Below are positions 32,307 through 42,797 of a stretch of 64,000 nt of DNA, one piece after another (positions within the stretch are counted from its first letter, which is position 1; every line of letters begins with the position of its first letter). Location: NCBI GenBank assembly GCA_001466705.2, contig LATX02000189.1, positions 620,001-684,000 on the forward strand. Direction: 5' to 3'. Both the position numbers and the translations under genes were made by a program. The stretch is from Moniliophthora roreri. Lineage: Eukaryota; Basidiomycota; Agaricomycetes; Agaricales; Marasmiaceae. Under the pieces are notes generated by a model. The model saw nothing but the letters and a program-made list of their open reading frames with translations, did no database searches and had not been told where the DNA came from.

Positions 32307-35300
32307 TAATATGGCAAACCTAGAAAAGACTCAATTTTATTTGTTTTACATTACTTTTGAATCAGAACACTTTAATATGACATGAGATAATGGGTAATAA
32401 GAACTAGAGTGAGCCCAGTCTGCTAGTCATTGCCTTAGAGAAGCTATGGTGCATTGGAAAGTACAAAGAGCTATATGATATGCTATACAGAGGTGTCTAA
32501 GCTGTACTTTCTGACTTATCTATGTATCAGATCCAAAGCAGATCACTCCTGAAACCTGTAGGGAACCTAACTATGACCCAATGAATGCATTGGCTAGTTA
32601 ACCAAGCTCTTAAAGTGCTACCAATGGGATTTTAATTTCTATTTTAACTTTCTATGACATCTGCAAAGTGCAACATGCAGTCAAACAGTACAAAGGTACT
32701 TAGAGGAGACATCAAAACAGAAAGACAACTTAGAACAGGAACAATCAAAGAACAATTATCCTCTGAAGTCAATATATGGATTAAAGTCAAAGCAGACAAT
32801 CTCTTAATAAAGAGTTCAAAGGTGGCGAAACAATACAAAATAAACTAACTAGGTACAAAGCCATCTCAGAAAGAAAGAAATCACTTCTGAAGGACATCTA
32901 CTACCTACAGACAGATACAAACAAGACATATGAAGAATATCTAATGTGTAATAAGTCTTAATTAAGACTGAGCATACATTGTCAAAGGAGATAGAAACAG
33001 TAACAGTGAGTTCTGACCTTGGAAACTTTGGCATCTAGACTGCTGCCGATGTGCAGATGCTAGAAAAAGGGAAATGCTGTAAGATACAACCATCTGCTTA
33101 TAGATACCTGCCTTAGAAAAGAGAAAATACAAATTATAGAGTCCAGAACACCTGGAGACAAAGATACCTGTGCAGATATGGTCAGATACCCTAGTGGCCA
33201 GACTCTGTGACATCTGAATATTCCCTCTTTTAGCATCTCTGTCACTTGTTTACTATTTTCTGATTTATCAGACATTATTTCTAATTTTCTGTAGATATAT
33301 TCTATGGACCATTAATATGCATAACTTTTACCTTTTGTTTCACATGCAAAAAGAGAATATTTTGCACTTTTATGGTTGAAAATGAAATATATAAAGGAAT
33401 TGAGGACTAGTGTGAGCCCTGAGCAGCTAGTCAAAGCAAGTAGTAGAGAAGAATTTAAAATATTAGCAGAGTAATGGTTGATAGTAGGCCATACAAGAGT
33501 ACCCAACCACTGCTAGTATGAAAATAAACAGTGAATCTGAACACAGAGGAGCATCCCAAAACCTGTAAGGAATAACACCATATAATACTTCTATTGAAAG
33601 CATACCAAAGGGAATATTTTCACTTTTAACAATATTTTCAATCTATACCCAGCTTGAAGGAAGAATAAAAGCCTTCAATGATACACATATGAGAATATTA
33701 TCGAGAAACAGATATGAAACAGAGGATGACAAATTATTGGCAGGGGATACTCAAGATACCAAATGTCAAATTGAAGAATGAAATAGGTGATCAGCTACTG
33801 GAAGAGTGCCTGTATCACAGAAAAACAGAAGACAAAGCTGTATGACAAGAAACCAGCATGGCTGAGCTTATGCATACACTTTAAACATAGAGATGGAAGC
33901 ATATTACGTGTTCATAGAGCAGATGATAGTAGATGGAGAAGGAAGGAACCGTGCAGAGTGGCATGGAAGTATAATATTTTCAAACAGAGTCAAAAGGAGA
34001 GCCGTTTGATAGAGAAAATTGCAAACAGTTAGTGTCAGAAGACTGCACAATTGTTATAGAAAAAGAATAAAAGAGTTTATGGCTATGAAGCCTGACTACA
34101 ATTGGACACTGTGACAGAGAAATTATGTTGTAGAGTATATAAGGGGATGTGTTTTGTAGGTGGAAAGCAGGAGAGATACTGCCCACTGATTACCAGAGTG
34201 TATGACATTGTTGTTCAGGTAGAAGAGCTACCGGCAATTAGTATTTTTCAACCACTTTGGGCCCTAGCTTATTTAGTTGTGCAAGAGGCATAGGCTAGTT
34301 GAGACCTGAGATTGTAACCCAAACCAGAGATATAAATAAAAGCTAGAAAGAGCTTAGTTTTTAACACAAGAGGCGTGTTTTCTGATAAGAAGAATATTGT
34401 ATCAGTTTACCAAGAGGGTAGCTGACGTGCATCAGTATAGTCTGGTGTTTTGACATGAATCAGAGAGGGTTTCAGGCTAGCAGTGTCTAGAAGATTTGTC
34501 CTCTTGAGAATTGTTGCAGAACATAGCTAAGAGGGCTATATTCAGGTACAAGAGGTACTTTTGTTCTCACTTAGAAGAAGTTTAATCTTTGGGCAGTTTC
34601 TGGTCAAAATCTATACCAGTATTTGCTTTTGAAGTAATTAATAAAACCACAAAACCAATAAATATTATACAAAACAAACACCCAATTTTGATCTGAGAAG
34701 TTGTTTTGAAGGCAATCATCTCTGAACTACTGAGTGAGACATTGAGAATTCCTCTTAACATTGCAGTAACAGTAAACCATGCTGAACCAACTCACAAAAC
34801 AAAACTGAGAATCAAGAACTATATATATACCTTTTTTGGGGGTATTTTGGCACCACAGGCCTCATGTTTTCATAGTAGAGGCATAGGTTTTTGAGCATCT
34901 TCACCATATATAAAGACAGCTAGATATGTGTATATACTCAAGTAACTCTGCCCCCTCTGATTGTGAATACATGACAAGTTTGTTTGGTATATAATTGTGT
35001 GTGCCATTCCAGTTTTGCTTCCTCACTTCAGGCCCTGGAGATTGGTCCTGAGTGACTCCAGAGAGATAGACATCTAATAACAAACTTGCATTATAAGAGA
35101 TAAGAGTGACATCTTGAGTGTGTAATAGCACTTTTATAAGAGACACTTTACACCAAGAAGAAGCCTTGGGCACTTAAAGTGTGGCCTGTGTTGGGTATCA
35201 GGTTGTGACACACTTAGAGTCTTAGCAAAAGGTGTGCCTGCACTGAGCTCTTTGTAGAAATTGGTCTAGGACCCTTTCCAGTATGCTGAGTACTGTAGTT

Positions 35301-35642
35301 GTCTTAAAGAAGTCTTGAACTCCATAGCATCAGACTATATCAGCCACTGAGTTCTTGTACAGAACTGTAGGTCTTGTATTTGTGCTTTGTGCACCATGTT
35401 CTTTGTGTTTTGTGTGTGTTTGTGAAATAAACCCATTTTAAACCTATCTATACTCCTTTGGAGGTGAACACTTCAAAGTAAAGCACTTCAATAAGAGAGA
35501 ATCAACCTAGCTAAGAGTTTTGTTGGCATTCTAAGTGCAGCAACTCTGATCATGCTGATCCACACTTGCACAACAAACTGAGTTAGACTTTTGGAGGTTA
35601 TCTTTTTGGTAGTTTTCCACTAGTCATATCTTAGACAAATTA
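32307..35642 (+). repeat. Repeat A, copy 3, interrupted by repeat B
   Basis: Starts TAATATGGCAAACC and ends TTAGACAAATTA like the other copies. It is interrupted by repeat B at 33313-34903 and otherwise spans the full unit, including the site where copy 1 received the gypsy element (CATCTGAATATTCCC, about 33214). In all three direct copies the outer bases are TA, so a TA-inserting element of about 1.73 kb with poor inverted ends (ATATGGC against ATTTGTC) is possible but weakly supported. Confidence 0.85.
33313..34903 (+). mobile_element. Repeat B, complete copy, 4-bp target duplication
   Basis: 1591 bp, from TAATATGCATAAC to GAGCATCTTCA, flanked by CCAT (33309-33312 and 34904-34907). The uninterrupted sequence GACCATATATAAAG is present at about 13215. 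Another copy starts TGATATGC, so the ancestral ends may have been TG...CA, as in a solo LTR. A GTATATAAGGGG box (about 34136) and AAATAAAAG (about 34333) fit a U3-R layout in plus orientation. No long frame is conserved. A B copy lies next to a gag relic at 21.1 kb, but that gag is in the opposite orientation. Confidence 0.75.
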
Positions 35643-36502
35643 TCACCATTCTCATTCTTTTTCCAACAGATTCAAGGAGCCCAGTCTCTACCTTTTCAAG
35701 TCAAAATATCATGTACACTATTCTTTCTTCAGGCAAGGTTTCACTCTGACAACTGTTGTGGTAGATTTTCTCTGTGGGCCTGGGGCTCTCTTCTGCCATT
35801 GATGTGCTAATTACCTGTGCTATGATGGTCATTCTGAGAAGCAGCAAGTCAAAGTCCATAATGTATGTGCTGAAATCTCTATTTTTTGTCTATGATAGCT
35901 GAAACTTCACAGTATTGTGATCATTATCAACTCATTAATCATGTACACATTGGAGAATGGTGCTATTACAACGTACATTCATGTCCTACTTCCATCCATA
36001 GCACTGCATTGTTTGCTAGTTGTATGGACCCTCCTATGACACCAGTTCTGAGTAAGTCCACCACCTACCCTGCTTCCATTATTGACTGACCAAGGTCCTC
36101 AGCCACTTATATGATTGCTCAAAGCTGCAAAAATGGTAGTTTTCATCCATTTGGAGTATATGTATGGTGTTTTGTGTATGTTCATACTATTATGTAACTG
36201 TGTATTGTAGTATGGTTCAATATAGGTAATTTTACATTTATATCTATGTGTGCCATATGTGTGAGTGATTCTGATAAGGATTCAGTACCTATTTGCTGTC
36301 CAGTAGGGTTGTAATGTGGTTGTAATGTTGTCTTTAGGTTATAATGTTGTTGCAACTGGTCATAATTATTACAGTACATTACAACTACCTTACAACCACA
36401 TTACAACTAAGTTATCATATCTGACTTGGCATATAACAGGGTTACTAATGGTTATGAATTCATAATGCATTATAGAGGTTATAATACTATTATAATGCTA
36501 TG
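35643..36502. other. Right interior of the TA-flanked element, no gene
   Basis: CpG-poor. From about 36300 it carries the subterminal GTTGTAATG / CATTACAAC repeats that mirror the left side. A stretch at 35680-35870 could be a decayed coding relic but I cannot assign it. Confidence 0.4.
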
Positions 36503-36790
36503 TACTTTTTGCAGGTGTATGGGTGCATTGAAGCAGTGTTTCCAGTGTCTCTAAGGGCTATGTGTTAGCATCAACTCTAAGGCAGAGCATCTGGAGGCAT
36601 GTTGGTGGATTCACATATGCATTATTCTGCATAATCTATGCATTGATGTAGAAGACAATGAGACTCATTCAGCAATGGCAGCAAGTTATATGGATTCTGG
36701 TATTGGTGATGGTGCAGGAGGGACAGGTGATGACAAAGATTATTATATTGAGAATAAGGCAGGGGAACTTAAGTGTTGAAGACTTGTCAA

Positions 36791-38300
36791 GGAGCTAGCT
36801 GGAATACAGGGCAAAAACTTTGTATTTCCTATTAACTATCTACCAGAACTGTAGCTAAATTTGTATAGATACTAATTATCTTCCTCAATATCCCAATGTG
36901 GTGAATTAGACCTTACTGGAGAAGATGGTGGTGCATCTGCAAAATCTGTGCCCCAAGGTACCTATATAATAACATGTAGAACCCACTATAATCATTAGAA
37001 GTAGTAAGGAATTTGCTGTGTGCAAAGGGTTTTAATGCTGTTACATTGTGTTCTGGGGATGCTACCATGTGCTGGGGGTTCTACCAGTATTCTAATGTGT
37101 TCCAGAGGTTCTACAGCGCTCTAGGGGTTCTACTAGCATTCTAACATGTTCCAGGAGTCTACTGTGTGCTAGGGGTTCTACCAGTATGATAATGGTATGA
37201 GAATTCACAAGATAAAATAAATAAATAAAATATTTATATTTATTGAGTGGAAGAACTAAATACACACGTCAAGTACCTACTGGGACCCTGAGCCTACTCA
37301 AAATCCTTCCAGGTCAACTCAAAATGATGGTTAGCATAATACTGAAGTATTACAGCACAACATGCTTACTTGTATGGCAAGTACTATAAGGGATAAGTTC
37401 AACAGTCCAAAGATGTGGACAACATTGGGCTGGTAATCCACATAATGGACAAGAGAACAAATCATGTAATACTGGTGAGTAAGCATAGTCAGAGGGTTCA
37501 TATTCTGGAAGGTCTTCAATAGTAAATATCTTGGTGTTCTCAAGATCTTATGTTTGATTGTTGAACTAAGTAGGTGAATGATCACAAACACACCTATTTC
37601 TCTGTTTCCCATACTCAAGTGACCTCTCCACCATGACTATGAGTCAGATAGCCAAAAAAAAAAAAGCCTACTGGTATTGATTAGTCATGTTAGAAGTGAG
37701 GAAAACACAAATGCAGGCTAGCATGGCTTACATGTAACTCATTTGTGAGAGAAACTGGGCCAAAGATGATAACCATGTGACTAGGGACCCAGGAGCAGCA
37801 AGGGATATGTGTAAGACAGCAGATAGGAGGTGGTGGTGGTTTGGGAGAAAGAGAGGTTTGGTGACATGGCAGTTCTTTATGGAATGAGTTTAGGTGGAGT
37901 TTGAATGTTGAGTGGAGAATGCAGAAAGGTTGTTTGAGAGTGCCTTGTCATTGTTGAGAGTGTTGGTGGCACAATGGCAATGAAAGTCAACATCAACATA
38001 GCAAATAGGTGATGACATCATCATGCAGGACTTCCCAAAATAGTTTTGGCCAGATCTGCCTGGCAGCAATCTAACACCTATTAAATGCCTACCACAGTGA
38101 CAACAGTTCTAACAGTGTTCTATCTGTGTTCTACCTACATTACATCTCCTTTCTACCTTCTGGCATGATTCTAAGGTGTCATAACTCTGCTATATTGCCA
38201 TAGTATGGTTCTAGGTGTCCTAACACTGTTATATCTGTATGCTAAAGCCTTATAATCATTTGAAGCATTATCAAGCCCCAGAACCCATTATCTAAGACTG
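36791..38300. other. Harbinger interior between its two genes
   Basis: No gene. The segment at about 37036-37190 is a degenerate tandem array with units near TGTTCTAGGGGTTCTACCAGTATTCTAA, and a related TTCTAnnnTGT pattern recurs at 38100-38230. A 12-A run lies at about 37657. The rest is CpG-poor spacer between the convergent genes. Confidence 0.5.
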
Positions 38301-39589
38301 TCAGTTTTGCAGATGTGTTGGTGTCTTCTCATACAGCTTCATCTGCTTGTCAATATGGTGAATCTTAGCCTTTGCTGTCTCAGGTGAGTACACCCCTGCC
38401 TTGAGAAGGTCAAGAACTGCTGCTCATTCACCATGGTAGTGGTTGTGACCCTTCTTCCACCTGTCTGTCTCAGCTACTTTCTCTGCAGTTGCAGCCTGTT
38501 GCTGAGATGTAGTGACATGCTGTCTGCATGAAAAATTAGATATAAGCATTATAAATCAGTCAGCCAATGAACATACTGAAACACATCTCCAATCATCTCA
38601 TCAAATCCATGCTTTCTAGGTCCTCAGGAAATAGAAGCAAGTGCAGTCACCTGACTTGCAGAAAGCATAGACTGGAGAGGTGGAGTTGTTGACTGAGCAT
38701 CAGAGAATAGTGAGCTGGTGGAAGATGCTTGCTGAATAGGAGTTGCTATTCCATGAGTTGATGAAAAAGTAGCCTGCTGGAGAGTAGTAGGAGGCAGATT
38801 GTGGAGAACAGGGTCAATGAGCTTATCAGGAATTGTGTTTAAGCTGTCAGGCCACTAGAGCAGAATTGTCTGATGGCCATGTGGTGTAACACCAGTTGTA
38901 ACTGCCAGCAGAGTGACATTTGACCATATAGATAGAATACAGTGCAGATGGGGGAAAATTTTAAATTCTCCCACAATCTGATCTAAAAAAGTCATAAATG
39001 ATGTGAATGTGAACATAGACTATAAATACATACTCCAGATGTTATGAGCTTCAGAAGAGGTGTCATGGTCTGGTCCTTCAGGGGCAATATAAAAATCCAG
39101 CTCTGTGGTGCTGGTATCTTTATTTTTGCCTTGGCCTACACCTTTACCAGTCTGACATAGGTGCTTAGCATGTTTTGTGTAGGTGTCCCACAGGCTATAG
39201 TCAAAATTGTTAGAAAATTGTACAATGAAGAAATACATGTCACATATATGTCCCACTTTGATTTACAGCACTCTTCCATCTTTTTTTTGCATCTGTGTTT
39301 GAGTGTTCAGGCTATACCTTATGGCCAATGGCTACAAAGATCTTTGCCTTGGAGTCTCTGCTAGAATTCTGATATTATATCAGTGATGATGTGAAGAATT
39401 ACTCAATCAGACCCTTACCTCACCCCTTTCCTTCCCAACAATGACCTTCATGCAGTCAGAGGTCTCAATGGCATCAATTAGCTCCCATGTCTTGGCATGA
39501 TTGTTGGCAGCCCATTCAAAAGTCAGCAAGGCTGTGGGTTTATTTTGACTGTGGGGCTTTCAAGTTGTTGAATTTGATGACAAGGACAT
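38301..39589 (-). pseudogene. Harbinger ORF2 (Myb/SANT-like DNA-binding protein)
   Basis: The second gene of a Harbinger element; its product binds the element ends and brings the transposase to DNA. The minus strand starts at ATG 39589 (MSLSSNSTT), then after a TGA at about 39562-39560 (CGA expected) reads LLTFEWAANNHAKTWELIDA and CMKVIVGKERGE, a SANT/Myb-like trihelix start. Further on, WKKGHNHYHGE, VLDLLKAGVYSPETAKAKIH and KTPTHLQN end at TGA 38303-38301. Introns separate the parts and the middle is decayed. The pairing and convergent orientation with the transposase support the call. Confidence 0.7.
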
Positions 39590-39811
39590 AGTATAAACAG
39601 AAGAAAATAATTTAAAAGAGTGGCAGCAGCTCAAAAGAGCCTGTAGAGCAGGATGTTGCAGGTGAATTGCACAAATGGAAAAGAAGTGCAGCTCTAGTGT
39701 CACACTAGCATCACATTATTGCTCTCGCCAGCTCACTGGGTCACATGGTTTACAGAAACTATGAGCTATGGAGCTATGATCATAGTTGCTGTAACTTTGA
39801 ACGTCCCTAGT

Positions 39812-40417
39812 GACTAGCCAGTATTATTGCTGTATGTGACATAATGGGAAGTTCTCTGTACTTCCCATCTATGTAATGAGTGTTCAAACCTCTATGTTGA
39901 ATGCCCCCTTGGTGCTCTCCCACTAATGGATGACTCATGCCTGCCAGCATTAAGCGAGTGCCAAACTGCTTTGGGCCAGAATTCTTGTGTTTTGCTGGCA
40001 TTGTGATTCATTCCCAGTGCAAAAATCAGGTGAATAGCAGTTTCCAGCCTTTGAATGCATCAAATTTGCATAAAAACCCAACATTTTCACTTGACTTCCA
40101 GCCATGTACCAATGCATAACCTCCTGCAAACATTATGCACTATGCAAAAAGAGATTTTGTGCATAGATCATACATGTGCAGGTTGCAGTAGTGACCTGGC
40201 CATGCACGACATGTTATGCATCAGTAGGTGATGCATTATGAGATTTTCAACTGTATAATCTCATTATAAATGTGTTGTATGGGAGGGAATACTAATCTTC
40301 GTCAAGATAACCTTGTTCAGAGTGTTACAACCAAGAACCAGAGAGACCGCATAGATGTAACGCGGATGTGACTACAGTGATGTCGCGTGGCAAGTCACGT
40401 GGGCGTGACGAATACTC
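39812..40417. other. Flank of Harbinger, no gene
   Basis: No gene seen. To about 40270 the sequence is still CpG-poor and contains ATGCATCA/TGATGCAT (8-bp hairpin at about 40216-40236) and ATGCATTATGAGAT (40231-40244), the inverted partner of the palindrome at 29203. From about 40355 CpG returns, marking the H2B promoter. Confidence 0.5.
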
Positions 40418-40427
40418 CATAAATAGC
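40395..40427 (+). promoter_or_regulatory. H2B copy 2 core promoter
   Basis: A CACGTG E-box (about 40396-40401), GGCGTGAC and the TATA-like CCATAAATAG (40418-40427) lie about 150 bp before the ATG. The TATA distance and the GGCGTGAC motif are shared with the other H2B copy. Confidence 0.5.
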
Positions 40428-40569
40428 GCGTCTAGGTTTCGTTGATTCCGACCACCGCAACTCTTTCCATAACCACTATCATTGCCACAACTCTTCCTCT
40501 TCCACGGTAAGCTCAAGTCTCTAATCACTCCCAAACCACTAATGACTCGTGCTCTAGTCCAGACACTCA

Positions 40570-41225
40570 ATGGCACCCAAGGTCAGCGATTTTGGCAGTT
40601 CCAGGTGTTCCGTTCCTCACACCCACTTCTCCAGCCCGCTTCCACCGCATCCAAGGCTCCTGCTTCTACGGCGGGCAAAGCACCAGCCAAAACTGAAGGC
40701 TCTAAAGCCGCAAAGAAGACAGCGAGCAAGAGCAAGGCCGCTGCCCCTGCCGACGGCGAGAAGAAGAAACGCAAGAAGGCCAGAAAGGAGACTTACAGTT
40801 CTTACATCTATAAGGGTGCGCGAAACCGATTTTTATTACTCAATATCTGTCGTGATCCGTATATGTTCTTCCAGTTTTGAAGCAAGTCCACCCCGACACT
40901 GGTATCTCCAACAAGGCGATGGCTATTCTTAACTCGTTTGTCAACGATATCTTTGAGCGTATCGCTACCGAGGCTTCCAGTGCGTTGCGACCCGTCCTCA
41001 TTAATTTATTCCTAATGTCTCGTTGTAGAGTTGGCCACGTACTCCAAAAAATCAACTATCTCCTCCCGTGAAATCCAGACCAGCGTTCGCCTCATTCTCC
41101 CTGGTGAACTCGCCAAGCACGCCATCTCCGAAGGCACGAAGTCGGTAACCAGTACGTTGTTCAAACTGTACTTTCTTCTGTCATTAACCATGTTCTCTTT
41201 AGAATATTCCGCTGGAGCCAAGTAA
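40570..41225 (+). CDS. Histone H2B, copy 2 (five exons)
   Basis: Second H2B gene. Exons 40570-40581 (MAPK), 40635-40815, 40875-40979, 41029-41151 and 41203-41225, with TAA at 41223-41225 and GT-AG introns of about 50-60 nt. The 147-residue product reads the same as that of the gene at 470-1123: Lys/Ala-rich tail, histone fold with [14 protein letters not shown] and [15 protein letters not shown]-terminal GTKSVTKYSAGAK. Intron sequences and silent sites differ between copies, so protein identity reflects selection or old gene conversion, not a very recent duplication. The two genes point outward from the 39-kb block between them. No H2A is adjacent. Confidence 0.97.
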
Positions 41226-41417
41226 TTGCCTCGCGCCACCGTTTTCTCTGTTACTTATCGTGTCCATGTACTACTAGTAACCTTGCCCTCCTATCGGAAA
41301 TTCGTATACTGTAGGATCATCTAGTCTTGTATCTTATGGTGCATGTTGCAGTTCACTTCGTAGGCGACGAAAATATATTAGAGCTACAAAGTGATACATC
41401 CATCCAATTGAAACTGG

Positions 41418-42747
41418 TCAGAATCCTAGAAATGGGGTTAGTCTTTTCGCAGTTTGTTATCGCATTTGCGACGTACCATACTTGTTGCCCGCTTCCTTAC
41501 GGTTTCTTCGCCCTTCAGCAATCTTCTCTTCCAATGCTTCCCGGTTCATATATGCTTCGTTGAGCATCGTTGCTAGCTGATGCCGTGAACGTGCAACACC
41601 GCTCATCTTGGAGGCCTTTGTAAACGTTATTTAGCAAAATGTAGAGATCCACCACCAACGAGCTCACCGTTATATTCATCTTAGGCTTCTCCGGTGCACC
41701 TTGAGCCGTCTTCGTAATAGCTTTCCTCTCTTCACGTTCCTTAATTTCCTCCTTCGCCTTCTCCATTTCCTTCGCAGCATCAACCTCCTCGACGTCTCCT
41801 CTATCGTACGCCTCGAATCCTTTCGCAGTGCCTTTCTCCAACGCACGGACGTGCGCATTGTACTCGTTTTCCCACTTCTTCCTGAATTTCTCGTAGACCA
41901 CGGGATCGTGAGCTGCCCATTGACCTGAAGGCAGCTGATAGTATCCTGGATACGGATCGTTCATTGAAGGTTCAGGTGGCTCGAAAGTAGGTAGGTCTGG
42001 AGCGGAGGAGATGGTCACGGACGAGCTGGGGGAAGATGGCACATTGGGAGCGGGTGATGTGGATGACGATCCTTTGAAATCACTGTTCAAAATGAAAGAG
42101 TATGAGAGGAGTTTGCGGTACTTACCTAGAGAAAAGAAGTCAACAGCTGGTGCTGCTGGTTTCGAAGGCACAGTCCGAGGAGGAGCTCGTGATTTGCCCT
42201 CCTCAAGTGAGATATTGGACCTTCCCTTTTTCAAAGATGGTGGTAAGAATGCGACCGAGGATGACGAGGTACTACTTGGTGGAGCAGCAGCAGAATTGTC
42301 TTTTTGAATGCTCCCCTCGTCACCATCATCGTCCTGTGCTTCTTCTCCGTTCTCATGAGGTGCTGATGCCGCAGGACGTGCATTGAAAACAAGGCCAGGG
42401 CCCTTTCCGGCACCTAATACTCGCTCCGGCGCTGGCAGAACGGGTGCCTTCTGCTTTGGTGCAGGCAGCATTGAAAGCAGTGACGAACGGCCTGCTCCAG
42501 CTTCCAGTCGAGGCTTTTTGGCAGCACGCTCGCCGTCGTCCACTTGGTCTTCATTTTCAGCAGGTTTCAACTCCGGAAGTCCAATTGCAACTTTTCTCTT
42601 TGCCTTGGTTCCACCGGACGGTGCTGGTAGAGATAATGAAGAGGATGACTTGACGGTCGTCGTAGGCTTTTTAAGTTTCGGAGGAGGAGCTTGAAGAGTA
42701 TTATCGTCGCTGTCGCTGCCGCTACCGTAGCCTTCAAGCCCGAGCAT
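41418..42747 (-). CDS. PRCC-domain protein (mitotic checkpoint/splicing-associated)
   Basis: Nuclear Pro-rich protein of the PRCC family. Starts at ATG 42747 with MLGLEGYGSGSDSDD, followed by a long low-complexity Pro/Ser/Lys-rich region. The C-terminal PRCC domain reads YPGYYQLPSGQWAAHDPVVY, FRKKWENEYNAHVRALEKG, then SKMSGVARSRHQLATMLNEA and RRNRKEAGNKYGF before the stop at 41418-41420. Three introns are inferred: one of 54 nt near 42100, one before ASKMSG, and one that splits the last Gly codon (GTACGT...TTCTAG) so that the protein ends KYGF, the family's usual ending. Human PRCC binds MAD2B and spliceosomal proteins. It is convergent with H2B copy 2 and divergent from RRP4, with 50 bp between start codons. 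Confidence 0.88.
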
Positions 42748-42797
42748 GATGATGGTTCCGCAAAAAGAAATGATTCACGCGTCTCGCGCCTACCACC
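42748..42797. promoter_or_regulatory. 50-bp divergent spacer between PRCC and RRP4 starts
   Basis: Only 50 bp separate the ATG of the PRCC gene (42747, minus) and that of RRP4 (42798, plus). Both 5' UTRs must be very short, or the transcripts overlap the opposite gene. Confidence 0.6.

Larger units (their letters stand above)
31199..36519. mobile_element. TA-flanked DNA transposon inside the Harbinger transposase
   Basis: Element 31201-36517 has perfect 15-bp ends CACCTGCAAAAAGTA / TACTTTTTGCAGGTG and TA on both sides (31199-31200 and 36518-36519). Removing it and one TA restores the transposase codons CAC TGT ATG GGT. Without the repeat A insertion it is about 2.0 kb. Subterminal regions on both sides are rich in TTACAAC or GTTGTAA motifs (about 31350-31370 and 36306-36410). 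I see no intact transposase. The TA duplication suggests a Tc1/mariner-type mechanism, but the termini match no family that I can name. Confidence 0.75.
29402..36790 (+). pseudogene. Harbinger transposase, split by two insertions
   Basis: Decayed DDE (DDE_Tnp_4-type) nuclease. Pieces in order: MPIIYNHKPKFQSMDSF (about 29590), LAVTLYWLGQYGNGGSVQDI (about 29810), AGVSKGSVVNYTHQC and LTEDEKEQEKKWMEEHMGF, then LMYDGTIVVLFAQPG with the first catalytic Asp (about 30050); after an intron and the MITE, IVDYCTGHTGSAHDASAFEY and FAWADSAY with the second Asp (about 31075); then after the 5.3-kb insertion, MGALKQCFQCL*GLCVSIN and WIHICIILHNLCIDVEDN (36520-36660). The insertion at 31199 falls exactly between Cys and Met of SEHC-MGALK. 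Stops include TGA at about 30114 and TAA at about 36553, both at expected Arg codons. There are also frame changes upstream of 29800. Confidence 0.88.
29294..39811 (+). mobile_element. PIF/Harbinger DNA transposon with nested insertions
   Basis: The element proper is 29297-39808. Its ends AGGGACGTTCAAA and TTTGAACGTCCCT are a perfect 13-bp terminal inverted repeat, flanked by the 3-bp duplication AGT (29294-29296 and 39809-39811), the duplication size of this superfamily. It carries two convergent genes, the DDE transposase (+) and a Myb/SANT-like ORF2 (-), the standard Harbinger pair. Two insertions enlarge it: a 731-bp hAT-type MITE and a 5.3-kb TA-flanked element. Without them it is about 4.5 kb. 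Its interior is CpG-poor and both genes carry stops; the first 110 bp or so keep many CpG. Confidence 0.9.

Noticed and set aside
4036..35642. Repeat A as a Tc1/mariner-like element with TA duplications
   Set aside because: All direct copies are bounded by TA, but the inverted ends match at only about 5 of 7 bases and the inverted copy's insertion site is off by one base. Kept as a possibility, not called.
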